From the NCBI RefSeq assembly GCF_030373185.1, contig NZ_JAUCZH010000007.1, forward strand, positions 248,001 through 312,000: a stretch of 64,000 bases of DNA, read 5' to 3'. Positions within the stretch are counted from its first letter, which is position 1, and each line of letters starts with the position of its first letter. Origin of the DNA: Tabrizicola sp. (GTDB lineage: Bacteria; Pseudomonadota; Alphaproteobacteria; Rhodobacterales; Rhodobacteraceae). Positions 54,301 through 63,448 of this stretch are shown one piece after another. Both the position numbers and the translations under genes were made by a program. The notes below the pieces were generated by a model. That model had not been told where the DNA came from, ran no database searches, and saw only the letters and a list, made by a program, of their open reading frames with translations.

Positions 54301-54905
54301 ACGATCTTGGCCAGACGGCTGACCTGATGCGAAAGCGAGATCTGCGTGAATCCTGCCTCGGCCGCCAGTTCCCCCACCCGCGCCTCATGCGCGGGGTTCA
54401 CATGGCCATGCATCAAGGCGATGGCCACTGCGCCGATGCCTTCGGCCCGCGCCGATGCCAGCGCGGCCCGGATCGCGCCTTCATCCAGCGGCCGCACTTC
54501 GCGGCCTTCGGCGTCAAGGCGGCCCGGAACCTCGGCCACGCGTTCATAAAGAAGATCGGGGCGGCGGATGTTCAGGTCAAACAGCGCGGGCCGGGACTGG
54601 GTGCCGATCCGCAGAAGATCGCCAAAGCCTTCGGTGATCAGCAGAAAGACCCGTTCGCCCTTGCGTTCCAGCAAGGCATTGGTCGCGACCGTGGTTCCCA
54701 TCTTGACGGCGGCTATCGTCCCGTCCGGGATCGGTTGACCGGGCGCAAGACCAAGGCAATCGCGGATACCCTGCACGGCGGCATCGCCATAACGTTCGGG
54801 ATTTTCCGACAAGAGCTTTACCGTCACAAGACCGCCATCCGGGGCGCGGCCCACGACATCGGTGAAGGTGCCGCCGCGATCAATCCAGAATTCCCAAGCG
54901 CCCAT
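51330..54905 (-). CDS. Fused HyuA-HyuB hydantoinase/5-oxoprolinase
   Basis: 1191 residues from the ATG at 54905 (GAGGCAGGA upstream). Residues 1 to about 680 are the hydantoinase A half with the ATP-binding start [29 protein letters not shown] and [12 protein letters not shown]; the rest is the hydantoinase B half beginning near [20 protein letters not shown] and ending with glycine-rich [14 protein letters not shown] and PGGGGWE. ATP-dependent opening of 5-oxoproline, hydantoin or N-methylhydantoin rings is the family reaction; which substrate is unknown. Divergent from an M24-fold hydrolase gene 50 bases away, suggesting one pathway. Confidence 0.9.
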   Translation of the reverse strand: MGAWEFWIDRGGTFTDVVGRAPDGGLVTVKLLSENPERYGDAAVQGIRDCLGLAPGQPIPDGTIAAVKMGTTVATNALLERKGERVFLLITEGFGDLLRIGTQSRPALFDLNIRRPDLLYERVAEVPGRLDAEGREVRPLDEGAIRAALASARAEGIGAVAIALMHGHVNPAHEARVGELAAEAGFTQISLSHQVSRLAKIVPRGDTTVVDAYLSPILRRYVAQVEGALDMGRATRRLLFMQSNGGLTEAGRFQGKDAILSGPAGGIVGMVQTAQAAGFDRLIGFDMGGTSTDVSHFAGVYERSFETEVAGVRMRAPMMDIHTVAAGGGSVCTFRDGRFQVGPESAGANPGPASYRRSGPLTITDCNVMLGRLSPDHFPAVFGPGGDQPLDSDEVGAKFRALAHEIAAVTGRLDPPEVVAEGFLRIAIDNMANAIKKISVQRGHDVTGYALQCFGGAGGQHACGVADALGMQTVFLHPHAGVLSAFGMGLADLRSLREAQFDAPLSAVSEARTRIDALAADATADLAAQGIAAPKVSRTAHLRYDGSHQSLPVPFAPEADMRAAFAAAHQARFGFTSPERAVLFEMLAVEAEGGGAGLPPMDPGPEPGAAFTTLRLWVDGGWQDVPLYQRETCGSATRITGPAVITEATGTTIVEPGWQARVDASANLILTRTEAIARPPAAGTKADPVLLEVFNNLFMSVADQMGATLANTAWSVNIKERFDFSCAIFDASGDLVANAPHVPVHLGSMSHAVKTVIAAVGATAQEGDAWMLNSPWNGGTHLPDVTVITPVFVAGRAAFWLGSRGHHADIGGRTPGSGPPDSTTIEEEGVVIDLFPLVVEGHLRETETRALLASGRWPCRSPDQNMADLKAQIAANETGRRELLRVVATHGAEVVAAYMGHVQQNAEECVRAVIDRLKDGEFSYPMDIGTTIRVRVMVDHAKRAATIDFTGSSPQHSGNYNAPQAVTRAVVLYVFRTLVGKAIPLNEGCLAPLTIIVPEGSLLNPKAPAAVIAGNTEVSQSACNALYGALGVVAAAQGTMNNFIWGNDAFQNYETIAGGTGAGPGFAGCDAVQSHMTNTRMTDPEILEKRFPVRLEEFSIRHGSGGSGHWRGGNGAVRSLRFLAPVTVTTLCGSRRIAPFGAAGGGPGATGENLVHWPDGRTEALKGNDERDLPAGAVFEMRTPGGGGWET

Positions 54906-54955
54906 CGTCCTGCCTCGTCCATTCAACGCCCCTTGGTCGCCCGGAGGCGAACCGG

Positions 54956-56170
54956 ATGCAAGCCAATCAACCAACGCAGTTGCCGATTGACCAAATCGCG
55001 GCGACAGGCTTTGTTGCCGACATGCCGCTACATTTTGCAGATCAGGAATACGCCGCCCGCAAAGACCTCGCTCGCAGCGCGCTACAGGCGGCGGGGCTGG
55101 AGGCATTGCTGATGTTTGCCCCGGAAAGCCACTACTGGATTTCGGGCTATGACACCTTCGGCTTTGCAATGTTTCAGTGCATGGTGCTGACCGCTCGGGG
55201 CGATCTGCACCTTTTGACCCGCACGCCCGACCTGAGGCAGGCGCAACTGACCTCGACCCTTGGCGACAGCGAAATCCACATCTGGCAAGACATCGAAGGC
55301 GCTTATCCCGCAACGGACCTTGCGCGGCTTCTGGCCGATCTTGGGGTCAGCGGCCCCATCGGCTATGAAAGCGATACGGCGGGGCTGACAGACCGCAACG
55401 GCCGGATGCTGCACCGCGCCCTGCCCGGCCTGATCGACGCGTCAGACCTGATCCGCGCACTGCGCAGGGTAAAATCCCCGGCCGAAATTGCCATGCACCG
55501 CCGCGCCGCCGCCCTTTCCGACGACGCGCTGGATCAGGCCATCGCGATGGCCCGCCCCGGCGCGTTCGAGGGCGATATCCTTGCCGCCATGCAAGGCGCA
55601 GTCTTCAAGGGCGGCGGCGATTATGCCGGAAACGAGTTCATCCTTGGCTCTGGCCCCGGCGCGTTGCTGTGTCGGTATTATTCCGGCCGAAGACATCTGG
55701 ACGCCGAGGATCAGCTGACCCTTGAATGGTCGGGCGCTTATGCCCGCTATCATGCCGCGATGATGCGCACCGTCCTTGTGGGCCGCGCGACGGACCACCA
55801 TCGCCGGATGCATGCCGCCGCCGTCGAAGCGCTGGAGGCCTGCGAGGCTGCCATCCGCCCCGGTCAGCCAATGGGCGATGTCTATGACGCCCATGCCCGG
55901 GTCTTTGACGCCCACGGCCTGTCGCACGCACGCTTGCGGGCCTGCGGATATGGGATGGGCGCGGTCTATAACCCGATCTGGGTGGATTTCCCGATGTTCT
56001 ATCAGGGCAATCCCCTGATCATGAAGGCCGGTCAGGTGTTCTTTCTGCACATGATCCTGATGGACAGTGACGCAGGCAAGGCGATGACGCTTGGCCATTC
56101 GGTGCTGGTCGGTGAAACCGGGATCGAGCGTTTGTCGCGCCACGGGCTGGGGCTGATCCTGAACGACTAG
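54956..56170 (+). CDS. M24-fold (creatinase/ectoine hydrolase-like) protein without metal ligands
   Basis: 404 residues: an N-terminal creatinase-type domain ([38 protein letters not shown]) and a C-terminal pita-bread domain. None of the five metal ligands of M24 peptidases is kept: the Asp pair reads [17 protein letters not shown] (E and A), the His motif is CGYGMG, and the two Glu positions are FFLHMIL and LGHSVLV. Metal-free amidinohydrolase-type chemistry, as in creatinase and ectoine hydrolase relatives, is more likely than peptidase activity. Start at 54956 (GGAGG upstream). Confidence 0.8.
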   Translation: MQANQPTQLPIDQIAATGFVADMPLHFADQEYAARKDLARSALQAAGLEALLMFAPESHYWISGYDTFGFAMFQCMVLTARGDLHLLTRTPDLRQAQLTSTLGDSEIHIWQDIEGAYPATDLARLLADLGVSGPIGYESDTAGLTDRNGRMLHRALPGLIDASDLIRALRRVKSPAEIAMHRRAAALSDDALDQAIAMARPGAFEGDILAAMQGAVFKGGGDYAGNEFILGSGPGALLCRYYSGRRHLDAEDQLTLEWSGAYARYHAAMMRTVLVGRATDHHRRMHAAAVEALEACEAAIRPGQPMGDVYDAHARVFDAHGLSHARLRACGYGMGAVYNPIWVDFPMFYQGNPLIMKAGQVFFLHMILMDSDAGKAMTLGHSVLVGETGIERLSRHGLGLILND

Positions 56171-56187
56171 CTTTCCCTGCCTGCGCT

Positions 56188-56300
56188 ACGGCCGAAAGCC
56201 GTCAGAGGTTGGCAATCGGCCGAAATCGGGTTATGGGCGACGCAATGAACATGGAGCCGGGTGCAATTCCCGGCTGGCTCTTCCGGCCGCCGATCCGCCG
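56188..56300 (+). promoter_or_regulatory. Candidate structured leader RNA of the SulP gene
   Basis: The 207-base gap before the SulP gene holds a series of hairpins: ACGGC / GCCGT (loop CGAAA, 56188-56202), a perfect 7-bp AGCCGGG / CCCGGCT (loop TGCAATT, 56255-56275), and CCGGC / GCCGG (about 56283-56301). An alphaproteobacterial leader-RNA class named sul1 has been reported upstream of sulfate-transporter genes; I cannot tell from memory whether this region fits its consensus. Confidence 0.4.
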
Positions 56301-56377
56301 GACCACCGTCTTGCAGACATTAGAACACACCCTCGATACGGCCCGCCTGTGCCGCATCGGTCTGGAACGGATTGCAC

Positions 56378-57868
56378 ATGATTTCGATGAACGCTTACCG
56401 CGACCAATGGTTCGGCAATATCAAGCCTGACCTGTTGTCGGGCCTTGTCGTGGCCCTTGCCCTGATCCCCGAGGCGATTGCCTTTTCCATCATCGCGGGC
56501 GTCGACCCCAAGGTCGGTCTTTACGCCAGCTTTTCCATTGCCGTGATCACTGCGATTGCAGGCGGGCGGCCCGGAATGATCTCGGCCGCGACCGCGGCGA
56601 CGGCGGTTCTGATGGTGACACTCGTCAGGGACCACGGGCTGCAATACCTGCTGGCCACCACGGTTCTGGCCGGGTTGTTGCAGATCGGGATGGGAGTGGC
56701 GCGGCTGGGCTTTGTCATGCGCTACGTCTCGAAATCGGTGATGACCGGGTTTGTGAACGCTCTGGCGATCCTGATCTTCATGGCGCAACTGCCGGAACTG
56801 GACCCGACCAAGGTCACCTCTTTGACCTTCGTGCTGGTCGCGGCGGGCTTGGCGATCATCTATCTTTTCCCCTATGTCACCAAGGCGATCCCGTCGCCTC
56901 TGGTTACCATCATCGTCCTGACCGCACTGGTGATGGCCTTTGGCTGGGACGTGCGCACGGTGGGCGACATGGGGGCCTTGCCCGATACCTTGCCGGTGTT
57001 CCTGATCCCGGACATCCCGCTGACGCTGGAAACCTTGCAGATCATCTTCCCTTACGCGCTGGCAGTAGCCGTCGTGGGCCTGTTGGAAAGCCTGATGACG
57101 CAAAGCCTTGTCGATGACCTGACCGACACCAAAACGGACCGCAATCAGGAATGTATCGGTCAGGGCCTTGCCAACACAGCCACCGGCTTCATCGGCGGCA
57201 TGGCGGGCTGTGCGATGATCGGGCAAAGCATGATCAACGTGAAATCGGGTGGGCGGGGGCGGCTTTCCTGCGCCTTTGCCGGGGTGATGCTGCTGATCTT
57301 CTGCGTGGCGCTGGGTGAGTGGGTCAGCCAGATTCCGATGCCCGCACTGGTGGCGATCATGATCATGGTGTCGATCGGCACGTTTTCATGGTCGTCGATC
57401 AAGAACCTGACCACACATCCCCGGTCATCTTCCGTGGTGATGCTGGCGACGGTTGTGGCCGTGGTCTACACGCATAACCTTGCCATCGGGGTGCTTTTGG
57501 GCGTTCTCTTGTCGGGCATCTTCTTTGCCGGCAAGATCGCGCAGCTGTTCCGCGTCACCAGCACGATCAGCGCCGACGGGCGGCAGCGCACCTACCGGGT
57601 CGAGGGACAATTGTTCTACGGCTCGGTCGAGGATTTCATGGCCGCCTTCGACTTCAAGGAGGCGCTGGACCGCGTGGTAATCGACGTGACGGCGGCGCAT
57701 ATCTGGGACATCTCATCGGTGCAGGCGCTGGACATGGCGGTGCTGAAGTTCCGTCGTGACGGTGCCGAGGTCGAGATTGCAGGGATGAACGAAGCGTCGG
57801 AAACCATCGTTGACCAGCTTGCCCTGCATGACAAGCCGGGCGCGCTGGACAAGTTGATGGCGCATTGA
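56378..57868 (+). CDS. SulP-family anion transporter with STAS domain
   Basis: About 496 residues from an ATG at 56378 (GGAACGG upstream; 56387 also possible). Membrane part with SulP signatures [36 protein letters not shown], followed by a shortened C-terminal STAS domain ([40 protein letters not shown]). Family members carry sulfate, bicarbonate or dicarboxylates; the substrate is not evident. A UspA-type gene follows after 11 bases, a frequent partner of bacterial SulP genes. Confidence 0.9.
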   Translation: MISMNAYRDQWFGNIKPDLLSGLVVALALIPEAIAFSIIAGVDPKVGLYASFSIAVITAIAGGRPGMISAATAATAVLMVTLVRDHGLQYLLATTVLAGLLQIGMGVARLGFVMRYVSKSVMTGFVNALAILIFMAQLPELDPTKVTSLTFVLVAAGLAIIYLFPYVTKAIPSPLVTIIVLTALVMAFGWDVRTVGDMGALPDTLPVFLIPDIPLTLETLQIIFPYALAVAVVGLLESLMTQSLVDDLTDTKTDRNQECIGQGLANTATGFIGGMAGCAMIGQSMINVKSGGRGRLSCAFAGVMLLIFCVALGEWVSQIPMPALVAIMIMVSIGTFSWSSIKNLTTHPRSSSVVMLATVVAVVYTHNLAIGVLLGVLLSGIFFAGKIAQLFRVTSTISADGRQRTYRVEGQLFYGSVEDFMAAFDFKEALDRVVIDVTAAHIWDISSVQALDMAVLKFRRDGAEVEIAGMNEASETIVDQLALHDKPGALDKLMAH

Positions 57869-57879
57869 GGGGGTCGATT

Positions 57880-58734
57880 GTGAACACGAAAATTCTCGCA
57901 CTCGTTGACGGGTCGACCTATGCGACCAGCGTCTGTCATACGGCGGCATGGATCGCGAAACGGCTGGGCGGCGGGGTGGATGTCTTGCACCTGTTGCCCG
58001 ACATCCACGCCAAGGGAACGGGCGATCTGTCCGGCGCGCTGAAGCTGGGCGCACGGACCGCGCTGATGGAAGAACTGGTCACGCTGGAGGCGCAGCGGGC
58101 CAAGCTGGTGACAGTGCAGGGCCACGCCATCCTTGACGATGCCAAGGCGCTGATCGAGGCAGAGGGCATCTCATCCGTCACCCAAAAGCTGCGCTACGGC
58201 GATCTGGTGGAAACCCTTGCCGCACTACAGCCCGAGGTGCGGGCGCTGGTTGTTGGCAAGCGGGGCGAAGGCAGCGGCGGGGCGTTTGAACATCTTGGGT
58301 CGAACCTTGAACGGATCATCCGCAGCGCCACGGTTCCGGTGTTCGTCGCTGCGCGGGCGTTCAAGCCGATCACCAAGGTCTTGATCGCCTTCGACGCCAG
58401 CGACAGCGCCGAGCGCGCAGTGGACCGGATGGCAGCCAGCCCGGTGTTTGATGGCTTGCAGGCAGTGTTGGTCCATGCCGGAACCGACAGCCCGGCGGTC
58501 CGCGCAAGGATGGCGGTCGCGCAGGCCCGTTTGGCCGCAGGCGGGTTGCAGGTTACAACCGAGATCGTCGCAGGCGAACCCGAGGTGGCGCTGGATCGCA
58601 TGATCGCAAGCCAAGGGTTTGACCTTCTGGTCATGGGGGCCTACGGCCACTCCCGGATCCGCAACCTGATCATCGGATCAACAACCACGGCGATGATCAG
58701 GGCCTGCAAGATCCCGGTGCTCCTTTACCGCTGA
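57880..58734 (+). CDS. Tandem-domain universal stress protein (UspA family)
   Basis: 284 residues from the GTG at 57880, with GAGGGGG seven bases upstream and just after the SulP stop. Two UspA domains: the first starts KILALVDGSTYATSVCHTA, the second TKVLIAFDASDSAERAVDRM and ends with the nucleotide-binding GAYGHSRIRNLIIGSTT pattern (G-2X-G-9X-G-S/T). It probably binds ATP and modulates the transporter translated before it, which is inference from coupling. Confidence 0.9.
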   Translation: MNTKILALVDGSTYATSVCHTAAWIAKRLGGGVDVLHLLPDIHAKGTGDLSGALKLGARTALMEELVTLEAQRAKLVTVQGHAILDDAKALIEAEGISSVTQKLRYGDLVETLAALQPEVRALVVGKRGEGSGGAFEHLGSNLERIIRSATVPVFVAARAFKPITKVLIAFDASDSAERAVDRMAASPVFDGLQAVLVHAGTDSPAVRARMAVAQARLAAGGLQVTTEIVAGEPEVALDRMIASQGFDLLVMGAYGHSRIRNLIIGSTTTAMIRACKIPVLLYR

Positions 58735-58910
58735 CCTGGCAATCCGGGCCGACCCTCTTGCGTGGCGGATCCGTGCGCCATTTCTGCCGCCACCCACTCA
58801 GGATGACGGGCATCAAGACCCGAGCCGCACCAGTTGCGCGACACAACCTTCGCACCGAGATGCATCACAAACCGGCGCCAAACGGTGCTTCAAACATGAT
58901 CAAGGGGAAG

Positions 58911-58987
58911 TGGCGGACCCGGAGCGATTCGAACGCCCGACCCTCAGATTCGTAGTCTGATGCTCTATCCAGCTGAGCTACGGGTCC
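58911..58987 (-). tRNA. tRNA-Arg (anticodon ACG)
   Basis: Minus-strand cloverleaf: acceptor GGACCCG / CGGGTCC, D-arm GCTC / GAGC with AGCTGGATA loop, anticodon stem TCAGA / TCTGA with loop CTACGAA (anticodon ACG, at 58951-58953 on the plus strand), a five-base variable region, and T-arm with loop TTCGAAT. CCA is encoded at the 3' end (58911-58913). It should read CGN arginine codons after A34-to-I editing. Confidence 0.97.
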
Positions 58988-58999
58988 GCAATACCGGGC

Positions 59000-59028
59000 G
59001 ATGTAGAGAAGCGCGGCAGGGTTTGCAA
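59000..59028 (-). promoter_or_regulatory. Promoter of tRNA-Arg
   Basis: Minus-strand -35 TTGCAA (59023-59028), 17-base spacer, -10 TACATC (59000-59005). Transcription would start near 58993, six bases before the mature tRNA. The -35 box lies nine bases after the stop codon of the histidine kinase gene. Confidence 0.55.
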
Positions 59029-59036
59029 GGGGCAAA

Positions 59037-60443
59037 TCACCCCTCGCTGTCCGTTGTCGCCTTCGGCAGGTGAATGATGAATTCGGTCCCTTCGACATCG
59101 CTGCGGGCAAGGTCCAGCCGCCCGCCATGACCGCGCACCAATTCGGCGGCAATGGCAAGCCCAAGACCTGTGCCGCCCTTTCGCGCCCCACCCTGAAAGG
59201 CCGAGAACAGATGCTCGCGTGCCTTGGGCGGCAGGCCGGGGCCGGTGTCACCGACGCTGATCCACCAGTCGTTGTCATCCTCACCCGCCGCAATCTCGAT
59301 GGTGCCGGGCTGGCCTGTTGGCTCTATCGCCTGCCGGGCATTGCGTACCAGATTGGACAGGACGCGATAGAGCTGCTCGCCATCGGCTCTGATCGTAAGG
59401 CCGGCTGGCACGTCGATCAGAACCGTGATGCTGGTTTCTGCCCCCAGCCCTTCACCCTCGGCCACTTCGCCAGCAAGCTGTGCCAGATTGAGCCGGCGCA
59501 GTTGCGGCGGCGGTTCCTCGGCCTTGCCGAAGGCCAGTGTCGATTCGCACAAGGACACCGCGCGGCTGATCGAATTGACAAGCTTCGGCGCCGAGCGGGC
59601 CACCACTGGATCGGCGCTGCCTTCAATGCGGTCGGCAAAAAGCTGGGCCGTGGTCAGGATATTGCGCAAATCGTGGCTGATCTTGGCCACCGCCCCGCCA
59701 AGCTGCGCCAGACGCTCCTTTTGCCGCAGCGCCCCTGTCAATTGCATCTGCATCGACTTCAGCGCCTCTTCGGCCACGCGCAGTTCCTCGACATCTGCGT
59801 TCGGTTCGATCACCCGGCGCGCATCCTCGGGGGCTTCGGCATAGGTTTGCATATGCCGCACCACACGACGGATCGGCAGGACAAGCAGGCGTTGCACCGC
59901 AAGGAACAGAAGGAAGGCTGTCACCACGGAAATCAGCGCCGACAGCACAAGGATCCTCAGACCGTAATCGACCATCGAATCGCGCAGCGGTTTGGTTTCC
60001 ATGGTCACTTCGATCAGCGTTCCGGCATCTTGCACCGGGTAGCCGATGACGCGCACGATCCGGTTTTCAGCGTCGAACAGGCAGGCAAAGGCATCGCGGA
60101 TCAATTCCCACGGGCCGGCCATCCGCAGGTCGAATGTATTGTGGATCTCTCCGGGAACGGGAGAGGACAGGATCAGTTGCCGCACGTCATCGCGGCGCAG
60201 GACAACGTTGTAAACCTCGGCGTTGACCAGAAGCTCGGCCTCAAGCTCCGGCATGATCATGTCTTCGGTAGCAAGCTGGGTCAGTGCCGCGATCTGGGCC
60301 TGCTTCAACCGCGTCAGCATGTAATCGGCACGGTAGCGGGCGATGGAGGGGACGAAGATCAGGATCTCGGCCAGCATCACAAAGATGACGGTCAGGATCA
60401 GGAAGCGCCCGGAAAGGGTGTTTAGGAACTTTCTCCGTCTCAC
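59037..60443 (-). CDS. Membrane sensor histidine kinase
   Basis: 468 residues: membrane helix near 11-33, a periplasmic sensor of about 125 residues, a second helix near 163-185, a HAMP linker, then a HisKA domain with KISHDLRNILTTAQLF (H-box) and an ATPase domain with NLVRNARQAIE (N-box), SVGDTGPGLPP and GGTGLGLAIAAEL (G-boxes). No response-regulator gene is adjacent, so it is an orphan kinase; the signal is unknown. The tRNA-Arg promoter follows its stop codon directly. Confidence 0.92.
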   Translation of the reverse strand: MRRRKFLNTLSGRFLILTVIFVMLAEILIFVPSIARYRADYMLTRLKQAQIAALTQLATEDMIMPELEAELLVNAEVYNVVLRRDDVRQLILSSPVPGEIHNTFDLRMAGPWELIRDAFACLFDAENRIVRVIGYPVQDAGTLIEVTMETKPLRDSMVDYGLRILVLSALISVVTAFLLFLAVQRLLVLPIRRVVRHMQTYAEAPEDARRVIEPNADVEELRVAEEALKSMQMQLTGALRQKERLAQLGGAVAKISHDLRNILTTAQLFADRIEGSADPVVARSAPKLVNSISRAVSLCESTLAFGKAEEPPPQLRRLNLAQLAGEVAEGEGLGAETSITVLIDVPAGLTIRADGEQLYRVLSNLVRNARQAIEPTGQPGTIEIAAGEDDNDWWISVGDTGPGLPPKAREHLFSAFQGGARKGGTGLGLAIAAELVRGHGGRLDLARSDVEGTEFIIHLPKATTDSEG

Positions 60444-60470
60444 CGTCTCCGACCTCTTCCTTGCCTGTTT

Positions 60471-61886
60471 TCAGGGGATCAGGCGCTGCACCAGCCGAAC
60501 AACCCGCTTTAGCACAGGATTATCAAAGAGTTTCGGGGAAAAATAGGCTCCTGCGGCGCGTTTCGATACTTCGCCCAATGTCGGATAAGGGGCGACCATC
60601 CCCGCCACGGCCGACATCTTCAGCTTGGAGGAGACGGCAAGCGACCAGAACCCGATCAACTCTCCCGCCTGCGGTCCGACGATCGAGGCCCCGACCGGGC
60701 GGCCCTTGACCACCATCACCTTGACCAGACCCTTGGCCTTGCGTTCGGCGATGGCACGGTCGTTGTGGTGGAAATCGGCACGCACGACCGTCAGGGCGGC
60801 ACCATGGGCGGCGCGCGCTTCGGCTTCGGTCAGGCCGATATGGGCAAGCTCCGGTTCGGTGAAGGTCGCGCGGGGGATGGCACGCGCGTCGGCGCGGGCG
60901 GGCAGGCCCAGCACCGCCTGCCGGATCACGATACCCGCATGCCATGCCGCGACATGGGTGAACTGCAAGCCCCCCGCCGCGTCGCCTATCGCAAAGATCC
61001 GCCGATTGGTGCTGCGCAGGCGCGCATCAACTGTCACGCCTTTTGCCGTGTGGGCGATGGCCGCCGCTTCAAGGTTCATGCCCGCCAGCGCCACCTTGCG
61101 GCCCACGGCCATCAGGATATGCGTGCCGGTGACCTGCGAGCCATCGCCCAGCGTGACCTCTACTGCGCCTTCGCTGCCGGAAAGCCGCACAACGGGCTGG
61201 CCCTCGACAAAGCTGATGCCCTCGGCCCGCAAAGCCTCGATCACCAGCCCGGCCAGTTCGGGATCTTCCCGGCCCAGCACCTTGGCCCCTTCGATCACGG
61301 TCACCTCGCAGCCCAGCCGCCGGTGCGCCTGCGCCATCTCCATTCCGATAGGGCCACCGCCGATCACGATCAGATGCCCCGGCCTTTCGCGCAGGGCAAA
61401 GATCGTCTCATTGGTCAGGTAGGGCGTTGTCTCCACCCCCGGGATCGGCGGCACAAACGGATGCGACCCGGTGGCGATCACAAAGCGGCGGGCGCGGATC
61501 AGGGTGCCGCCAGCCTCCACCTCGCGCGGACCGGTGAAGCGGGCGAATGCGCGGATCACGGTGCAGCCCAGACCTTCAAACCGTTCCTGACTGTCCACCG
61601 GGGCAATCTGGGCGATGACGGCGGCGACATGTTCCTTGACCGCCGCGAAATCCACCTGCGGTTCACCAGCGCCTATCCCCGGAAACCCCCGCCGCTGCAC
61701 CTCGGCCGCCTTCGCCGCAGCGATCAGCGCCTTGGAGGGGACGCAGCCTGTGTTCAGGCAATCGCCGCCCATGTCGCCTGCCTCGATCAGCACGACGCGC
61801 GCGCCCATCTGCACGGCACCCGCCGCCACTGACAGCCCGCCGGACCCGGCACCGATCACGCAGATATCCGTCTCGATCCGGTCCAT
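60471..61886 (-). CDS. FAD-dependent pyridine nucleotide-disulfide oxidoreductase (mercuric reductase-like)
   Basis: 471 residues from the ATG at 61886. FAD motif CVIGAGSGGLSVAAGA, redox-active disulfide in GGDCLNTGCVPSKALI, NAD(P) motif VIGGGPIGMEMAQAHRRLG. The dimer-interface base that is histidine in lipoamide dehydrogenase (HPT) is tyrosine here (PYPTLGE), as in mercuric-reductase-like members. It lacks an N-terminal metal-binding domain. One base separates it from the TVP38 gene upstream, a common pairing; substrate unknown. Confidence 0.88.
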   Translation of the reverse strand: MDRIETDICVIGAGSGGLSVAAGAVQMGARVVLIEAGDMGGDCLNTGCVPSKALIAAAKAAEVQRRGFPGIGAGEPQVDFAAVKEHVAAVIAQIAPVDSQERFEGLGCTVIRAFARFTGPREVEAGGTLIRARRFVIATGSHPFVPPIPGVETTPYLTNETIFALRERPGHLIVIGGGPIGMEMAQAHRRLGCEVTVIEGAKVLGREDPELAGLVIEALRAEGISFVEGQPVVRLSGSEGAVEVTLGDGSQVTGTHILMAVGRKVALAGMNLEAAAIAHTAKGVTVDARLRSTNRRIFAIGDAAGGLQFTHVAAWHAGIVIRQAVLGLPARADARAIPRATFTEPELAHIGLTEAEARAAHGAALTVVRADFHHNDRAIAERKAKGLVKVMVVKGRPVGASIVGPQAGELIGFWSLAVSSKLKMSAVAGMVAPYPTLGEVSKRAAGAYFSPKLFDNPVLKRVVRLVQRLIP

Positions 61887-61887
61887 G

Positions 61888-62622
61888 TTACCTTGCCCTC
61901 TTGATGATGCGCAGGACCATGGGCAGCGCCGCCAAGGCTGCCAGACCCAGAATCGGCCCCAGCACCGCCGGGGTGAAGATGATGCCAAGATCCGGCGTCT
62001 CGCCGCGCGCGAAGACCTCGCCCAGACCGGACCCGACAGAGGTAAAGACCAGCGCGCCGGGAATGATGCCAAGGAAGGTCGATACGGCAAAGCGCGTCAG
62101 GCTGGTCCCGACAAAGGCCGGGATCAGGTTGGCCAGAACGAAAGGCACCGCCGGAACGATTCGCATCAGGAACAGGACCGACCATTCGTTCTCCCGCAAG
62201 CCGGTCTGCAACCGTGCCGCCACACCGCCAGCCGCCGCGATCCGGGCAGAGACGCTGGCCCCAAAGCCTGACCTCGCAGCCAGAAACACCGCCACAGCCC
62301 CGGTTCCCGCCCCGATCACGTTGAAAAGCACCCCGGGGAAAAGGCCAAACAGGAACCCGCCGGTCAGCGTGGCCACTGTCCCCCCAGGAAGGCTGAGCGC
62401 GACGATGCCGAAATAGATCGCTATGAAGCCCAGAATGGTCAGGCCATAGTTTGCATCCCGATAGGCGATAAGCGCCTCTCGGTGGCGGGCAAGCGCCTCG
62501 AAGCTGATCTGGTCGCGAAGCAGAAAGGCACCAAGCACCGCTGCGGCCAGAATGATCAGGAATGGCAGCTTTCGCAGCCACCCCGGCTTTTTGCCAGCAC
62601 TCGAAGTGTCTTCGTCCGGCAT
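61888..62622 (-). CDS. TVP38/TMEM64 (DedA-like) membrane protein
   Basis: About 244 residues from the ATG at 62622 (62643 is an alternative; neither has a good ribosome-binding site). SNARE-associated Golgi/TVP38 domain: SLPGGTVATLTGGFLFGLFPG, NVIGAGTGAVAVFLAAR, a reentrant-loop pattern and IVPAVPFVLANLIPAFVG, in five or six hydrophobic segments. Family members move or handle small solutes or lipids across membranes. Its stop lies one base before the start of the flavin reductase, so they are co-translated. Confidence 0.88.
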   Translation of the reverse strand: MPDEDTSSAGKKPGWLRKLPFLIILAAAVLGAFLLRDQISFEALARHREALIAYRDANYGLTILGFIAIYFGIVALSLPGGTVATLTGGFLFGLFPGVLFNVIGAGTGAVAVFLAARSGFGASVSARIAAAGGVAARLQTGLRENEWSVLFLMRIVPAVPFVLANLIPAFVGTSLTRFAVSTFLGIIPGALVFTSVGSGLGEVFARGETPDLGIIFTPAVLGPILGLAALAALPMVLRIIKRAR

Positions 62623-62782
62623 GATATGGGTTCTTTCTTGCATCGCGTGAACATGACCTGCGACACTGTCGTTTGACAGGGCCATCACGCCGCATTGATC
62701 CGCAAGGCAGGCGGCGGCGGTCAACTGAAACATTTGCAGCAGGTGCCGCTCGATTTGTTGCAGGAAAATCGCACGGCCTGCG

Positions 62783-62811
62783 TTGACTTGGGGCGCGACC
62801 GCCCGTAAAGC
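62783..62811 (+). promoter_or_regulatory. rpmH promoter
   Basis: -35 TTGACT (62783-62788), 17-base spacer, -10 TAAAGC (62806-62811). A perfect inverted repeat GCCCGT-N5-ACGGGC (62801-62817) spans the -10 box. The 5' leader contains a 6-bp hairpin GAGCCC / GGGCTC at 62828-62847. Confidence 0.5.
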
Positions 62812-62872
62812 ACGGGCTTCAAGTTCTGAGCCCTCGAATCCGGGCTCGGGTGCCGTCTGATGGAGAGCCGCG

Positions 62873-63007
62873 ATGAAGCGCACATTTCAACCGTCGAACC
62901 TGGTTCGCAAGCGCCGCCACGGCTTTCGTGCGCGCATGGCCACCAAGAACGGCCGTCTGGTCCTTGCTGCACGCCGCGCCAAGGGCCGTCACAAGCTGTC
63001 CGCCTGA
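62873..63007 (+). CDS. rpmH: 50S ribosomal protein L34
   Basis: A short reading frame of 44 codons starting [20 protein letters not shown] and ending AKGRHKLSA, the universally conserved L34 sequence, rich in Lys and Arg. GGAGAG precedes the ATG. It is followed by rnpA after 33 bases, the classical rpmH-rnpA arrangement. Small size means it is easily missed by length cut-offs. Confidence 0.98.
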   Translation: MKRTFQPSNLVRKRRHGFRARMATKNGRLVLAARRAKGRHKLSA

Positions 63008-63040
63008 TCACGCGCCCTTCGGGGCGACAGGGGTTGCAAC

Positions 63041-63448
63041 ATGACACCGCCGGAGAACCAGGGCCAAGGCAGTGATGCCGAGGCACCCACGGGTTCCCCG
63101 GCGGTTTCGCTTTGCGTGATGCGCAAGCGTGCCGATTTCCTGAAGGCCGCTTCTGCGCGGCGGCAGGGAACCAGCGGGTTCCTTTTGCAGGCGCGCAACC
63201 GCGCCGACGGAACCGACTGCGTGCGCGTCGGCTTTACCGCCTCCAAGAAGATCGGCAATGCAGTTCTGCGCAACCGCGCCAAGCGCCGCCTGCGGGCGCT
63301 GGCCCGCGAAGGCTTGCCGGGGGTGGCGTTGCCCGGTTGGGATTACGTTCTGGTTGCCCGTCCAGAGGCGACCGTGACCCGCCCCTACGCCGACCTTTGC
63401 GAAGACCTCGCACTGGCCCTGCGCAGCGTCCACCGGGGCAAGGCATGA
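63041..63448 (+). CDS. rnpA: Ribonuclease P protein component
   Basis: 135 residues with the RNase P protein motif VRVGFTASKKIGNAVLRNRAKRRLR (residues about 65-90) and an N-terminal extension of about 20 residues rich in Pro, Gly and acidic residues, which is longer than in many bacteria. It binds the RNase P RNA and aids tRNA 5' processing. The stop overlaps the yidD start (ATGA). Confidence 0.96.
   Translation: MTPPENQGQGSDAEAPTGSPAVSLCVMRKRADFLKAASARRQGTSGFLLQARNRADGTDCVRVGFTASKKIGNAVLRNRAKRRLRALAREGLPGVALPGWDYVLVARPEATVTRPYADLCEDLALALRSVHRGKA

Noticed and set aside
54956-56170. Xaa-Pro peptidase function
   Set aside because: The fold matches M24, but none of the five metal ligands required for that peptidase activity is kept.
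56171-56377. Cobalamin riboswitch or tRNA upstream of the SulP gene
   Set aside because: The GGTGCAATTCC element matches, but no B12 box or matching acceptor stem can be found within reach.
56246-56430. A small protein gene overlapping the SulP start
   Set aside because: Out of frame with SulP, overlaps it by about 50 bases, has no convincing family resemblance and lies over RNA-like hairpins.
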